Of a DNA stretch of 64,000 nucleotides, positions 44,103 through 52,851 are shown piece by piece. Source of the stretch: Gemmobacter aquarius (GTDB lineage: Bacteria > Pseudomonadota > Alphaproteobacteria > Rhodobacterales > Rhodobacteraceae); the NCBI RefSeq assembly GCF_003060865.1, contig NZ_CP028918.1:3026001-3090000 (forward strand), written 5' to 3'. Position numbers and translations under genes: made by a program. How positions within the stretch are numbered: position 1 is the stretch's first letter; each line of letters begins with the position of its first letter. Under the pieces are notes generated by a model that saw only the letters and a list, made by a program, of their open reading frames with translations, searched no databases and was not told the DNA's origin.

Positions 44103-44800
44103 TCAGCGAAACCGGTCCATCATTCGCCCCGGCAAATCGTCAGGCACCGTGGGCACGCGCCATTTCTCCATCAGCTTCGCCGGGCCTGCAAGCAGCGCCT
44201 TTCCCAAAGCGTTGTCCTTGATCGCCGCCTTGGCCTTTTCGATCTGCATCACATCCCCGATCCGCCGGTCGAGGAAATCCCACGTTGCCTGATTGCCAGT
44301 CGAATCGTCGCCCAGCCAGTAAAGCACCGTCGAGCCATAGACCGCCGAAAGCGTTGCCCGCTTGGAATACCAGCTAAAATCGCGCGCGGTGTCACCCAGC
44401 GCGACCCAGATCGCATCTGCCGTGCCCCAGATCAGCTTGGCTCCTTCAGCCGCATGCTGTGGCAGGGCGAAAAGGGTGGTGCCGCGGCGCACCAACTCGC
44501 GCTCGCCGACGGCCTCGAGCCGCAAACGCACCGCATGGGCGACCTTGTCACGAAAGCGCATCGCCGAAAGGTCACTTGCCCCCAGCGCGTCGCGCATCAT
44601 CCGGTCGCCGCGCAGATGGTAGGCCACGGCCAGATCGATCCCACCGCGCGGGAACAAAGCCCGCGCGAGGGCAGGCGCACAACCCGAATCGGCAATCGCC
44701 GCCCGCAGCGTCGCCTCGGACCAGCCGTCAAAGGGACATGCACCAAGGCGGCATCCAGAACCGCTTCTTTCCAGTCGATCGCAGCCGTATAGGTCGTCAT
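44103..44800 (-). CDS. COQ9 family ubiquinone biosynthesis protein, frameshifted as read
   Basis: COQ9 binds lipid intermediates and helps the COQ7-type hydroxylation in ubiquinone synthesis. From ATG 44800 the protein reads MTTYTAAIDWKEAVLDAALVHVP, then breaks at the GGG run 44733-44735. One extra G (C on the coding strand) joins it to FDGWSEATLRAAIADSG and the remaining domain, including WYSKRATLSAVYGSTVLYWLGD and the conserved end. The restored length is 232 residues. It is divergent from rpsU, an arrangement also seen in related genomes. A base-calling error is likely. Confidence 0.88.
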
Positions 44801-44841
44801 CGCCAGTCTCCTTCGCTTTGGTGGACAAACCCCGTCGCAGT

Positions 44842-44849
44842 TGTTATAG
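44842..44849 (+). promoter_or_regulatory. Possible -10 region of rpsU
   Basis: TGTTAT (44842-44847) follows TTGGTG (44818-44823) by 18 nt in the 105-nt gap between COQ9 and rpsU. Confidence 0.4.
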
Positions 44850-44905
44850 GGCGCTCGCCTGCACTCTCACGTGCAACTTTAACCTAGGAAGGTGGTGACA
44901 ACCAC

Positions 44906-45112
44906 ATGCAGGTCAGCGTCCGCGACAATAACGTCGAACAGGCACTCCGTGCCCTCAAGAAAAAGCTCCAGCGCGAAGGCGTGTTCCGCGAAATGAAGCT
45001 CAAGCAGCATTTCGAGAAACCCTCCGTCAAGAAAGCGCGCGAAGAAGCCGAAGCCGTTCGCCGCGCGAGGAAACTCGCACGGAAGAAGCTCCAGCGCGAG
45101 GGCGGCCTCTGA
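44906..45112 (+). CDS. rpsU: 30S ribosomal protein S21
   Basis: This basic 68-residue protein reads [20 protein letters not shown], then [20 protein letters not shown] and a Lys/Arg-rich helical tail. S21 helps in initiation by contacting the anti-Shine-Dalgarno region. AAGGTGG precedes the start. A strong terminator follows. Confidence 0.97.
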   Translation: MQVSVRDNNVEQALRALKKKLQREGVFREMKLKQHFEKPSVKKAREEAEAVRRARKLARKKLQREGGL

Positions 45113-45162
45113 GCCGTTAGCGACACTGGGGAAGGCTCCGTCAGGGGCGTTCCGATACGATC

Positions 45163-45196
45163 AACCCCCGTCCGTCAGGCCGGGGGTTTTTCATTT
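45163..45196 (+). terminator. Rho-independent terminator of rpsU
   Basis: AACCCCCG / CGGGGGTT (8-bp stem, 10-nt loop) is followed by TTTCATTTT. Confidence 0.88.
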
Positions 45197-45209
45197 TCGC
45201 AATGCGAAC

Positions 45210-45593
45210 CTAGCCGCAGAACACCCTGACCACGCGCGAAGCCGGGTCGGCCACCGCATCGACCGCCGATCCGCTGTGCACGAAATTCAGCCTCGAGGGC
45301 ACGTTGGTCGCCACGGGTTCATCGCTGCCGTAATGGCGCGATGAGCCCGGGATGTTCAGCGAAACCGCCGCCATCGAAGGGCCGCCAACCAGCGATTGAT
45401 ATTGCGACGCCCCGCAAGCATCGGTGCTTTTTGCGACATTGACCGCCTGGTAGGTCGGCGCCGTCTGGTAGGGCGCGGCGACCACGGCCCCGCTTCCCAT
45501 CGCGGCGGCCGTCACTTCGTAGGGGGACGGGCCCGAGCAGGCAGTAAGGCTTACCAAGGCCAAAAACGCGGGAACGATCACAAAGGGCTTCAC
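45210..45593 (-). CDS. Lipoprotein with I78-type peptidase inhibitor domain
   Basis: This predicted 127-residue outer or inner membrane lipoprotein has a signal peptide and lipobox LTAC at about residues 16-19. The C-terminal 70 residues (ACGASQYQSLVGGP through FVHSGSAVDAVADPASRVVRVFCG) match the I78/Elastase-inhibitor-like pattern: a Cys pair enclosing a small sheet with a terminal RVxxFCG. GTG 45593 has AAAGGTGA close upstream; ATG 45608 is an alternative. It may protect the envelope from proteases; the target is unknown. Confidence 0.75.
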   Translation of the reverse strand: MKPFVIVPAFLALVSLTACSGPSPYEVTAAAMGSGAVVAAPYQTAPTYQAVNVAKSTDACGASQYQSLVGGPSMAAVSLNIPGSSRHYGSDEPVATNVPSRLNFVHSGSAVDAVADPASRVVRVFCG

Positions 45594-45660
45594 GGGATCA
45601 CCTTTCACTGCACGAAGACGCGCACAGGCTAAAGCTGCATGTAAAGCCTGTCAAACGGGG

Positions 45661-46122
45661 TCAGACCGCCAGCGCCGTCGTCTTGACCACGGTCCGCAGG
45701 GAGAAGCTGGAATGCATCTGCCGCACGCCCGGCAGCCTGCTCAGGTATTGGCGGTGGATGCGGGCGAAATCCTCGGTATCCTCGGTCATGATCTTGAGCA
45801 GATAGTCCGCCTGCCCCGCCATGAGGTGACATTCCAGAATGTCCGGGATCTTGGCCACCTCGCGCTCGAAGGCGTCGAGCAACTCGTCGGCCTGTCCCTG
45901 AAGCGTGATTTCGACGAACACGGTCGTCGGCCGCCCGAGCCGGCGCGCATCGAGGAGTGCCACATATCCGGCAATGAAGCCTTCTTCCTCCAGCCGTTGC
46001 GTCCGCCGGTGGCAGGCCGAAGGCGACAGGTTGACCCGTTCCGACAGTTCGGCGTTGGTGATCCGGCCCTCCCTTTGCAAGACGGTCAGGATGCGGCGGT
46101 CGGTTGCGTCAAGTTCCGGCAT
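45661..46122 (-). CDS. Lrp/AsnC family regulator, probably AldR
   Basis: This 153-residue transcription factor has an N-terminal HTH (LDATDRRILTVLQREGRITNAELSERVNLSPSACHRRTQRLEEEG) and a C-terminal RAM ligand-binding domain with GQADYLLKIM. It is divergent from ald with 145 nt between, the usual pairing for a regulator of alanine dehydrogenase. An inverted repeat at 46191-46210 is a candidate operator. Confidence 0.9.
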   Translation of the reverse strand: MPELDATDRRILTVLQREGRITNAELSERVNLSPSACHRRTQRLEEEGFIAGYVALLDARRLGRPTTVFVEITLQGQADELLDAFEREVAKIPDILECHLMAGQADYLLKIMTEDTEDFARIHRQYLSRLPGVRQMHSSFSLRTVVKTTALAV

Positions 46123-46190
46123 GGCGGTGGATTCTTTCCCGTAAACTGCGATTTTCGCGCGATCCTACCGCCTGCACAGCGGGCCGTCAT

Positions 46191-46210
46191 GCAGAATTCA
46201 AAGTTTCTGC
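46191..46210. promoter_or_regulatory. Candidate AldR operator
   Basis: GCAGAA-N8-TTCTGC is a perfect 6-bp inverted repeat with a spacing common for Lrp-type sites. It lies 58 nt before ald and 69 nt before the regulator. Confidence 0.45.
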
Positions 46211-46267
46211 GTTCGGGTTGGACAAAGCTGTCTGCAAGGACGAAGCGTCCGTCAGGGAGTGAAAGAC

Positions 46268-47386
46268 ATGAAGATCGGTTGCCCGAAAGAAATCAAACCA
46301 CAGGAATTCCGCGTCGGGATGACACCCGACGCGGTTCACGAAGCGGTCGCGCACGGCCATAGCGTCATGATCGAAGCCGGAGCGGGCCTGGGCTCGGGGT
46401 TCAGCGATGCGGCCTATGCCGCTGCCGGTGCCAGCATCGCCGCCACGGCCCAGGAAGTGTTTGCCAAGTCCGAGATGATCGTGAAGGTCAAAGAGCCCCA
46501 GCCTGCCGAACGCGCACGGCTGCGCGACGGCCAGCTATTGTTCACCTATCTTCACCTCGCGCCCGATCCGGACCAGACGCATGACCTGCTGAAATCGGGC
46601 GTCACGGCCATCGCTTACGAAACCGTGACCGATGCCCGTGGCGGTCTGCCACTGCTGGCTCCCATGTCCGAGGTCGCCGGACGGCTTGCGCCGCAAGTCG
46701 GCGCCTGGACTTTGCAGAAAGCCAATGGCGGGCGCGGCGTGCTGCTTGGCGGCGTTCCCGGCGTGTCCCCCGCAAAGGTCGTCGTGATCGGTGGCGGTGT
46801 CGTCGGAACCCATGCGGCCAGGGTTGCGGCGGGGATGGGTGCGGACGTAACCGTGCTCGACAGGTCGCTGGTGCGGTTGCGCTATCTTGATGACGTGTTC
46901 GGCGGCCAATTCAAGAACGGCTACGCCAGCGCCGCGACCACAGCCGCTTTGGTGGCCGAGGCCGACATGGTCATCGGCGCGGTCCTGATCCCCGGCGCTG
47001 CCGCGCCAAAACTGGTCAGCCGCGCCCAGCTTTCGACGATGAAACCCGGAGCGGCCATCGTCGATGTCGCCATCGATCAGGGTGGCTGTTTCGAGACGAG
47101 CCACGCCACGACCCATCAAGACCCGATCTACGAGGTCGACGGCATCCTGCACTACTGTGTGGCCAACATGCCCGGTGCGGTTGCCCGCACCTCGACCCAG
47201 GCGCTTGGCAACGCCACGCTGCCCTTCCTGCTGGCCTTGGCCGACAAGGGCTGGCGTCAGGCCTGCGCCGACGATCCGCACCTGCTCAACGGGCTGAACA
47301 CCCACGCGGGAAAACTGACCTATGCCGCCGTGGGCAGCGCACTTGGCCTGCCCACCATCCCGGCCGCCGAGGCGCTGAAACTCTGA
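46268..47386 (+). CDS. ald: Alanine dehydrogenase
   Basis: Ald interconverts L-alanine and pyruvate plus ammonia with NAD. The 372-residue protein begins [20 protein letters not shown] after MKD, with [12 protein letters not shown] (Lys) and FTYLHLAPD (His). The Rossmann motif [27 protein letters not shown] and the C-terminal [17 protein letters not shown] follow. ATG 46268 has GGGAG upstream. It ends at a strong hairpin. Confidence 0.96.
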   Translation: MKIGCPKEIKPQEFRVGMTPDAVHEAVAHGHSVMIEAGAGLGSGFSDAAYAAAGASIAATAQEVFAKSEMIVKVKEPQPAERARLRDGQLLFTYLHLAPDPDQTHDLLKSGVTAIAYETVTDARGGLPLLAPMSEVAGRLAPQVGAWTLQKANGGRGVLLGGVPGVSPAKVVVIGGGVVGTHAARVAAGMGADVTVLDRSLVRLRYLDDVFGGQFKNGYASAATTAALVAEADMVIGAVLIPGAAAPKLVSRAQLSTMKPGAAIVDVAIDQGGCFETSHATTHQDPIYEVDGILHYCVANMPGAVARTSTQALGNATLPFLLALADKGWRQACADDPHLLNGLNTHAGKLTYAAVGSALGLPTIPAAEALKL

Positions 47387-47394
47387 CGCGAAAG

Positions 47395-47420
47395 GCCCGT
47401 CCGGTGCGAACCGGACGGGC
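47395..47420. terminator. Hairpin between convergent ald and mscL
   Basis: GCCCGTCCGGT-GCGA-ACCGGACGGGC, a perfect 11-bp stem with a tetraloop, fills the 58-nt gap and probably ends transcription from both sides. Confidence 0.75.
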
Positions 47421-47444
47421 GACTGTTGCTTGGGTCTTCGCCGC

Positions 47445-47870
47445 TTACTTCTTCAGTGCGTCGCGAATCTGCAGAAGAACCTCAATCTCGGTCGGTCCGG
47501 CCGGGGTTGCCGCAGCAGTTGCAGCTTCTTTTTTGGCGGTCGCTTCTTTCAGACGGTTCACGGCTTTGACCAGCATGAAAACCACCCAGGCGATGATCAC
47601 GAAATTGATCACGGCGGTTATGAAGGCGCCGTAAGCAAAAACCGGAACGCCCGCTTCCCGTGCCGCGGCAAGCGAGACCGGAGCGGTGCCCGACAGATCG
47701 ATGAAGAGGTTCGACAAATCGACCCCGCCCGTAACGAGGCCGATGATCGGGTTGATCAGATCGCCGACCAGCGAATTGACGATGGCGGTAAAGGCCGCGC
47801 CGATGATGATACCTACCGCCAGATCGACAACATTTCCTTTGGCGATAAAGGCCTTGAACTCGTTCAGCAT
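47445..47870 (-). CDS. mscL: Large-conductance mechanosensitive channel
   Basis: This 141-residue pentameric membrane channel opens under hypo-osmotic stress. It has [36 protein letters not shown] (the N-helix and gate TM1), a periplasmic loop, TM2 ([24 protein letters not shown]) and a cytoplasmic helix. The ATG at 47870 is the usual start. Confidence 0.97.
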   Translation of the reverse strand: MLNEFKAFIAKGNVVDLAVGIIIGAAFTAIVNSLVGDLINPIIGLVTGGVDLSNLFIDLSGTAPVSLAAAREAGVPVFAYGAFITAVINFVIIAWVVFMLVKAVNRLKEATAKKEAATAAATPAGPTEIEVLLQIRDALKK

Positions 47871-47994
47871 AGTGACTGTCCCCTGTTTACTTGATCGGCC
47901 CCGTCTCTCCGGTGCCGTTTGCCGCACCTTGGCGCGGTGGCGGGACTATGCCACAGGAATTTCCGGCGATACATGCAAATCTACCTTCTTTCGG

Positions 47995-48569
47995 CTATAG
48001 ATAGCGCACCATCGTATGGGTGACGCTATAGCCGAACACCAGGCCAAGCGGCCCGACAGGGGTGCTGTGGTCCAGCACGAAGCCGCGCCTTTCGTAAAGC
48101 GACCGGGCGCGGGGGTTGGTGTCCACCACATCCAGCCTGACCGTGTTGAAGCCCCGCGCTGCAGCTTCCGTGCAGATCGCCTCGATCAGGGCCGAACCGA
48201 CGCCACGCCCCCGCGCCTGTGGCTGGACGCAAAGACCGTCGATCAGGAACAGCCCGGTTTCGCCTTCCCCGCCCGCAAGCTGCATCACGCCGCTGCGCCA
48301 AGCCCCGCCAAGCCGCCCGTAGACCTGCCGCATGTCGTCGGGCGTCCCCCCGCGAAACTGCCCGCATCGGATTTGAACCCGATCAACCCGGTCAGGCCCC
48401 CGTCCCCCATGGCGCAGATGCATTGGTCGGGCCTTATGACCCGCTCGACATAGGCGAGTGCCAGCCGGTCAGGCCCCAGGACGCGCCCGAGCTTGCCGCC
48501 GAAAGCCTGCCAGTACAACGCCGCCGCAGCGGTGCGGTAGGCTTCTGGCAGACCGCGTACCATCCGCAT
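47995..48569 (-). CDS. GNAT-family acetyltransferase, frameshifted as read
   Basis: From ATG 48569 the frame reads MRMVRGLPEAYRTAAAALYW and continues to SDAGSFAGG. It breaks at the CCCCCC run 48346-48351. One extra C (G on the coding strand) continues as TPDDMRQVYGRLGG and includes the acetyl-CoA motif VQPQARGRGVGSALIEAI (Q/R-x2-G-x-G/A) and NPRARSLYERRGFV. The restored protein has 191 residues. The ATG overlaps the DUF429 stop (TGATG), so it belongs to the mob operon. The substrate is unknown. Confidence 0.85.
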
Positions 48570-49444
48570 CAGACCTGCTCCAGCGCGGCGAGCAAGGCGG
48601 CCTCGTGCCCTGCGCCCAGTATCCAGCCTTCCTCGGCAGCGGCGGCGTCGGGCAGCGCGAAAAGTGCGTCCAGTTGGCCCGCCTGCGCCAGACGCCACAA
48701 GGCCCGCGACAAAAGCCGCACCTGTGCCGCGTCCTTGATGCCGTCTTGCAGGGCGACGACCCGCGCAAGAAGCGAGGGGTAGATTTCAGCCAGAACCACG
48801 CTAGCAGATGCAACTTTTTGCGGTTCGTCGAAGGGCCAGACAGCCACCGCTGCCCCCTGCGCCAGACGATGCACCAAGGGCAGACCCATCAGAACCTGAC
48901 TGCCGACCGACCCCGTGGTGTAAAGTTTCCAGACCGGCTGTGCGCGCGGCACGCGGCATTCGACCGCCCGCCGCTCGGGCAGGCCGAGTGCCGCGTAATC
49001 GACCGCTTTGGTCGCCGGCAAAGCGGTAAGCGCAAGCGAGGCCGGACGCCCCCAGAACGGCCCCGCCCCGCCGAAGCGCCGGTTCACCGCATCGGCCACC
49101 TGAAAGCGGTCGTTGCGATTGTCCGGCCCATCGGTGATCTGCGCTGCCATCCACGCCCAAACCGCGCGGGCGCTCGCCTGCCCTGTCAGGCGCGCGGCAA
49201 AGCCTGCCGGATAGCCCAGAGCGAAATCGAAGCCCGCCAGAACCCGTCGCCCCGCCGCCTGTTCGCCGGCCAGAAACCGGCGCAACGCGGCTTCGGCCGC
49301 TGCCCGCGTGCGATAATACCCGACGGTTTCCCCGCCCGCGCCCGCAGCGCCGATCCAGATCGCATCGCGAGACGGTCTGGCGGGCGAAGGCGCAGATGCC
49401 GCCGACCAGTCAACGACCACGACCGTGTCGAAAGGCCCGCTCAC
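48569..49444 (-). CDS. DUF429-like protein encoded with mobAB
   Basis: This 291-residue protein begins MSGPFDTVVVVDWSAAS and has DAIWIGAA and VLAGFDFALGYPAGFA, a pattern of spaced Asp residues that resembles an RNase H-like fold (DUF429). Its middle has WGRPASLALTALPATKAVDYAALGLPERRAVE. I do not know its function. Its start overlaps the mobB stop and its stop overlaps the acetyltransferase start, which suggests a link with molybdenum cofactor use, but that rests only on position. Confidence 0.65.
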   Translation of the reverse strand: MSGPFDTVVVVDWSAASAPSPARPSRDAIWIGAAGAGGETVGYYRTRAAAEAALRRFLAGEQAAGRRVLAGFDFALGYPAGFAARLTGQASARAVWAWMAAQITDGPDNRNDRFQVADAVNRRFGGAGPFWGRPASLALTALPATKAVDYAALGLPERRAVECRVPRAQPVWKLYTTGSVGSQVLMGLPLVHRLAQGAAVAVWPFDEPQKVASASVVLAEIYPSLLARVVALQDGIKDAAQVRLLSRALWRLAQAGQLDALFALPDAAAAEEGWILGAGHEAALLAALEQV

Positions 49445-49950
49445 CCGCCAGGCCGCGCTTGGGCAAGCCCGACTTCGCCAAGGATAAAATCCGCGACCGC
49501 TGCGGTATCGTTCAGGTCGAGCACGGGCACCGGCAGGGACAAGGGCTCGTCTGTCGCAACCGCCCGCACCAAGGCGTCTTGCGGCTGGATCAGGTCATGC
49601 CCGGTCACGCGGCGCCAGACCTCGACCTTGGCATGGGGATCGCGTTTGTAGCCTTCGACCAGCACCAGATCGACCGGTTTCATGCGCGCCAGAACCTCGG
49701 CCAGTTCGGGTTCCGGCCCGCGATGTTCGTGCAGGATCGCAAAGCGATGGGCCGAGGCGAGCACAACTTCGGATGCCCCCGCCGCACGATGCCGCCACGT
49801 GTCCTTGCCCGGTTGATCAAGGTCTACATCGTGATGCACATGCTTGACGGTCGACACCGTGAAACCGCGCCCTGTGATTTCGGCCACAAGCCGCTCCATC
49901 AGGCTGGTCTTGCCCGAATTCTTCCAGCCGATGACGCCATAAACCTTCAT
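49441..49950 (-). CDS. mobB: Molybdopterin-guanine dinucleotide biosynthesis protein MobB
   Basis: This 169-residue GTP-binding protein assists MobA in making the guanine dinucleotide form of Mo cofactor. The P-loop is GWKNSGKTSLMERLV at residues 7-21, followed by STVKHVHHDVDLDQPGKDTWRHRAAGA, typical of MobB, and VDLVLVEGYKRDPHAKVEVWR. It overlaps mobA by 4 nt. Confidence 0.94.
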   Translation of the reverse strand: MKVYGVIGWKNSGKTSLMERLVAEITGRGFTVSTVKHVHHDVDLDQPGKDTWRHRAAGASEVVLASAHRFAILHEHRGPEPELAEVLARMKPVDLVLVEGYKRDPHAKVEVWRRVTGHDLIQPQDALVRAVATDEPLSLPVPVLDLNDTAAVADFILGEVGLAQARPGG

Positions 49951-50531
49951 GCCAGCAGCGCCTCGGCCCGCGCCAGATCATCGGGGGTGTTCAGGTTGCC
50001 AAAGGCTCCGTCATCGGGGAAATCGGCGCGCACCGCGGCATGCATGTCGGCGAAGGCCCGAACCCTCGGCTTTTCGCCGCTTGCCAGAAACGCCCGCAGC
50101 GCATCGCGCAGACCTACGGGCCACAGGCCGAACGTCGGGTGGTCGTCCCCGCCCGACCGCGCAAGCGCCACCCCGCCAGCCGACCGCTCGGCCGCAAGCG
50201 CAAGTTGCGGCACCAGATCGCCGGGAAAGAACGGGCAATCCACCGCCACGGTCACGATGGCCGTGGCCCCGCCCGCAACGGCCCAGTCCATTCCCACCAG
50301 CACGCCCGACAACGGCCCCTCGGACCGCGCATCGGCCAGCACGGGCAGGCCGAGCGCCGCGAAGCGCGAGGCATCGCCATTGGCATTGATCGCCAGACGC
50401 TCCACCTGCGGCTCGAGCCGCCCGACCGCCCGCGCCAGCAGCGTCTGCCCTGCCAGACGCAGCAGGGCCTTGTCGGCCCCGCCCATGCGCCGCCCCTGCC
50501 CGCCCGCAAGGATCACCCCGAACAGCCGCAC
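49947..50531 (-). CDS. mobA: Molybdenum cofactor guanylyltransferase
   Basis: MobA joins GMP from GTP to molybdopterin. The protein has LFGVILAGGQGRRMGGADKALL (the nucleotidyltransferase LAGGxSxRMGxxK pattern), LAINANGD, PVLADARSEGPLSGVLVGMDW, and VAVDCPFFPGDLV with the metal-binding Asp. GTG 50531 places the motif at the N-terminus as usual (194 residues). An ATG at 50600 in the same frame would share CATG with azlC and add 23 residues; I regard it as less likely. Confidence 0.92.
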   Translation of the reverse strand: MRLFGVILAGGQGRRMGGADKALLRLAGQTLLARAVGRLEPQVERLAINANGDASRFAALGLPVLADARSEGPLSGVLVGMDWAVAGGATAIVTVAVDCPFFPGDLVPQLALAAERSAGGVALARSGGDDHPTFGLWPVGLRDALRAFLASGEKPRVRAFADMHAAVRADFPDDGAFGNLNTPDDLARAEALLA

Positions 50532-50598
50532 CGGCAGCCCCCCTTTTCCTTCTTCCCCGAAAGGCGTAAGCCCTGACGCTCCCAAGGTAAAGCCGCGC

Positions 50599-51300
50599 AT
50601 GTCACCAACCCGCTCCGCCTATTTCCGTGGCGTCTACGCCGCCCTTCCCTTCGTGGTCATCGTCATCCCCTTCGGCATGCTTTTTGGCGTGGTCGCGACC
50701 GAGGCGGGGCTGCAAGTTTGGGAGACGATGGTCTTCACCCTTGCGGTCTTTGCCGGCGCGTCACAATTCGCGGCGATCCAGACGATGCAGGAAAATGCCC
50801 CCGCTGCAATCGTGCTGGTGACCGCGCTGGCAGTGAACCTGCGGATGGTGATGTATTCAGTCGCCCTCGCCCCGCATTACGGCGAGGCCCCGCGCTGGAC
50901 GCGCGCAATCATGAGCTATTTCCTCGTGGACCAGACCTTTGCCACCGCAACGGTCGAGTTCGAGAAACGGCCCGACCTGACACTGTCCGAAAAGATCGCC
51001 TTCTTCTTCGGATCGGTCACACCCGTCGCTCCGGTCTGGTTCGCGGCTTCGCTGTGCGGGGCGCTGATCGGGCGGGCGGTGCCCGCGGAATGGGCGCTCG
51101 ACTTCGCTTTGCCGATCACCTTTCTTGCCATGGTGGCGCCCATGCTGCGGAGCCTGCCGCATATCGTGGCGGCGGGTCTTTCGATCCTGTTGTCGCTGGG
51201 GCTGGCATGGATGCCTTACGGAACCGGCCTTCTGGTCGCCGCAGGCCTGTCGATGACGGCGGGCGCAGCACTCGACGCCTGGCTGGAGCGGCGGACATGA
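50599..51300 (+). CDS. azlC: AzlC-family branched-chain amino acid exporter subunit
   Basis: This 233-residue membrane protein (AzlC/YgaZ type) begins with YFRGVYAALPFVVIVIPFGMLFGVVATEAGL. VFAGASQFAAIQ and NLRMVMYSVALAPHY, both conserved in this family, follow. With AzlD it forms an exporter for branched-chain or other amino acids. It ends in ATGA with azlD. The open frame extends far upstream over the mob genes but that part is antisense. Confidence 0.92.
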   Translation: MSPTRSAYFRGVYAALPFVVIVIPFGMLFGVVATEAGLQVWETMVFTLAVFAGASQFAAIQTMQENAPAAIVLVTALAVNLRMVMYSVALAPHYGEAPRWTRAIMSYFLVDQTFATATVEFEKRPDLTLSEKIAFFFGSVTPVAPVWFAASLCGALIGRAVPAEWALDFALPITFLAMVAPMLRSLPHIVAAGLSILLSLGLAWMPYGTGLLVAAGLSMTAGAALDAWLERRT

Positions 51301-51623
51301 TAGACCGAAGCACATTCTGGATCGTCGTGCCGCTTCTGGCGATCGGCACTTATCTGATTCGCTTTTCGTTTCTCGGCACGCTTGGCAACCGCCCGCTTCC
51401 GGCATGGCTGACGCGCGCTTTGAAATTCACCGCCGTGGCAATCCTGGCGGCACTTGTCGCACCCGGCGTCTTGTGGCCTGCAGCGACGGGCGGTCAGACC
51501 GACCCTGCCCGTCTGGTCGCCGCCGTGGTGACGCTTGCGACCGGCATCGCCACCCGCAGCACGATGGGCGCAATCGCCGCAGGCGCGGCCGCACTTTACG
51601 GGATGCTGTGGCTGATGTCCTGA
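51297..51623 (+). CDS. azlD: AzlD-family transporter subunit
   Basis: This 108-residue partner of AzlC has four hydrophobic segments, the conserved TYLIRFSFLGTLGNRPLPAWLTRALKF near residues 18-44, and LATGIATRSTMGAI. Start and stop overlap with azlC indicate coupled translation. Confidence 0.92.
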   Translation: MIDRSTFWIVVPLLAIGTYLIRFSFLGTLGNRPLPAWLTRALKFTAVAILAALVAPGVLWPAATGGQTDPARLVAAVVTLATGIATRSTMGAIAAGAAALYGMLWLMS

Positions 51624-51629
51624 CGGGGC

Positions 51630-51654
51630 GGTGGGTGCAAAGCACCCACCCTAC
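51630..51654. repeat. Short relative of the 93-bp palindromic element
   Basis: GGTGGGTGC-AAA-GCACCCACC is a perfect 9-bp stem followed by CTAC, so the right end equals the ACCCACCCTAC end of the 93-bp element. The left end (GGGCGGTGGGT) has lost the GTAG. It lies 6 nt after the azlD stop. Confidence 0.65.
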
Positions 51655-51701
51655 GTCATGCCCCGCCACGGCGCCAAGATCGCCCGACAGCAGCAGCACC
51701 C

Positions 51702-52154
51702 TCACCGCAATATACGGCGTTGAAAGGCGGGATCGGGCACGGCGCAATAGCTGCCACGCCCGAAGACCGTGTAACGGTTACGTGCCACGCGCCGGTAAAG
51801 CCAGTCCCGCAGAGGGCGCGGGAATATCCTCAGGGCCTGCGTCGGCCAGGCCATGCCCCCAAAGCGCCGTCCGGCTTCGATCACGGCGTCGAAATCGGCA
51901 TGCGCAAAACCATCGGCGATGAAAAGCCAGCTTTCGGGATTGCCCGGTTCCATCCCGTAATGCCGCAGCAGCGCGGCACCGAGCGGGGATTGCACCGGAC
52001 AGATCCGCACAGTCCCGGAACGGTCGAGCCGGTGGATCATCTGCGCGCCCCAACTGCAAAGGGCACATTCGGCGTCCATCACGGCCAGCGGCGCGATATC
52101 ATCAAACCGCGGCACAGAAGGATCGTCACGAAAGGAAAAAGCACCCGCACGCAT
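51702..52154 (-). CDS. DCC-family (DUF393) thiol-disulfide oxidoreductase-like protein
   Basis: This protein of about 150 residues has the family-defining DAECALCSWGAQMIHRLDRSG (D-x-x-C-x-x-C), then CPVQSPLGAALLRHYG and SWLFIADG. The C-terminal part contains FGRGSYCAVPDPAFQRRIL, close to the family's usual ending. The active-site Cys pair suggests redox activity, but no function is established for the family. The start is uncertain: ATG 52154 is used here, a TTG at 52190 is possible. Confidence 0.8.
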   Translation of the reverse strand: MRAGAFSFRDDPSVPRFDDIAPLAVMDAECALCSWGAQMIHRLDRSGTVRICPVQSPLGAALLRHYGMEPGNPESWLFIADGFAHADFDAVIEAGRRFGGMAWPTQALRIFPRPLRDWLYRRVARNRYTVFGRGSYCAVPDPAFQRRILR

Positions 52155-52220
52155 GGGTTGCAGGATGCACCCGTCGCAGCTGCAGGGCAAGCCATCCTGA
52201 CTGACCAGCGACCTTTCGCT

Positions 52221-52829
52221 TCAGTTCGGGCCTTCGCCCGCCTGCACCAGCAAGACGCCATGGTTGCTGTCGGCATCCTCGTCGCGGATTTCGCGTTCGG
52301 TCACGCCCGGCATTGTGGCAAACGCATCGTGCAGTTTGTTCGGGAACCACGTAGACGGCAATGCCTCGAACCCCGGCACACCACGCAGGATGCTCGATAT
52401 CGAATTGGCGCATTGCGCCTTTGGCACCGCGCCATAGGCCTTGGCCCGCGCCATGACCATTTCGGCCACTTCGGGGCTGACCACCAGTTTTTGTTCCTGC
52501 ACGCGGAAGGTTTCACGCGCGTGATAGTCGATGTAGAACAGCACCATCTTGTCGGTGATGCCGTAATGAACGTCATTGCGTTCGGGCAGGGCCGGATGGT
52601 GCCAGGTGCCCGCCGGATCGAACAGCACACGTTCCGATGCGTTGATCAAAAGCCCGCTGTGCGCGCCCGCGCCCGACGTGTTGTTGACCACGGTGTACAG
52701 CGTGATCGTTTTCGGACCCTCGGCCACGAAACGCGCGGCGGCCACAGCTTCGTCGGGCGCATAGACCGATTGGGCACCGCAGCCCGCAAGGCCCAGCGCC
52801 ACACAGAAGGCGGCGATCAAACGCATCAT
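52221..52829 (-). CDS. Predicted lipoprotein of unknown function
   Basis: This 202-residue protein has an N-terminal signal and lipobox (LIAAFCVALGLAGC), so it is probably membrane-anchored. The mature part contains GAGAHSGLLINASERVLFDPAG and then, about 95 residues later, KAQCANSISSILRGVPG. A His-Ser-Gly followed much later by a Cys in a helix start is the order seen in circularly permuted NlpC/P60-papain enzymes. I cannot confirm that fold. It is 22 nt after the cox subunit IV gene, possibly in one transcript. Confidence 0.7.
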   Translation of the reverse strand: MMRLIAAFCVALGLAGCGAQSVYAPDEAVAAARFVAEGPKTITLYTVVNNTSGAGAHSGLLINASERVLFDPAGTWHHPALPERNDVHYGITDKMVLFYIDYHARETFRVQEQKLVVSPEVAEMVMARAKAYGAVPKAQCANSISSILRGVPGFEALPSTWFPNKLHDAFATMPGVTEREIRDEDADSNHGVLLVQAGEGPN

Positions 52830-52851
52830 GGCAAAAGGCTTTCCCAAAAAG

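Noticed and set aside
49396-50598. Upstream extension of azlC over the mob genes
   Set aside because: It is antisense to mobA and mobB, which have clear motifs; the membrane protein starts at 50599.
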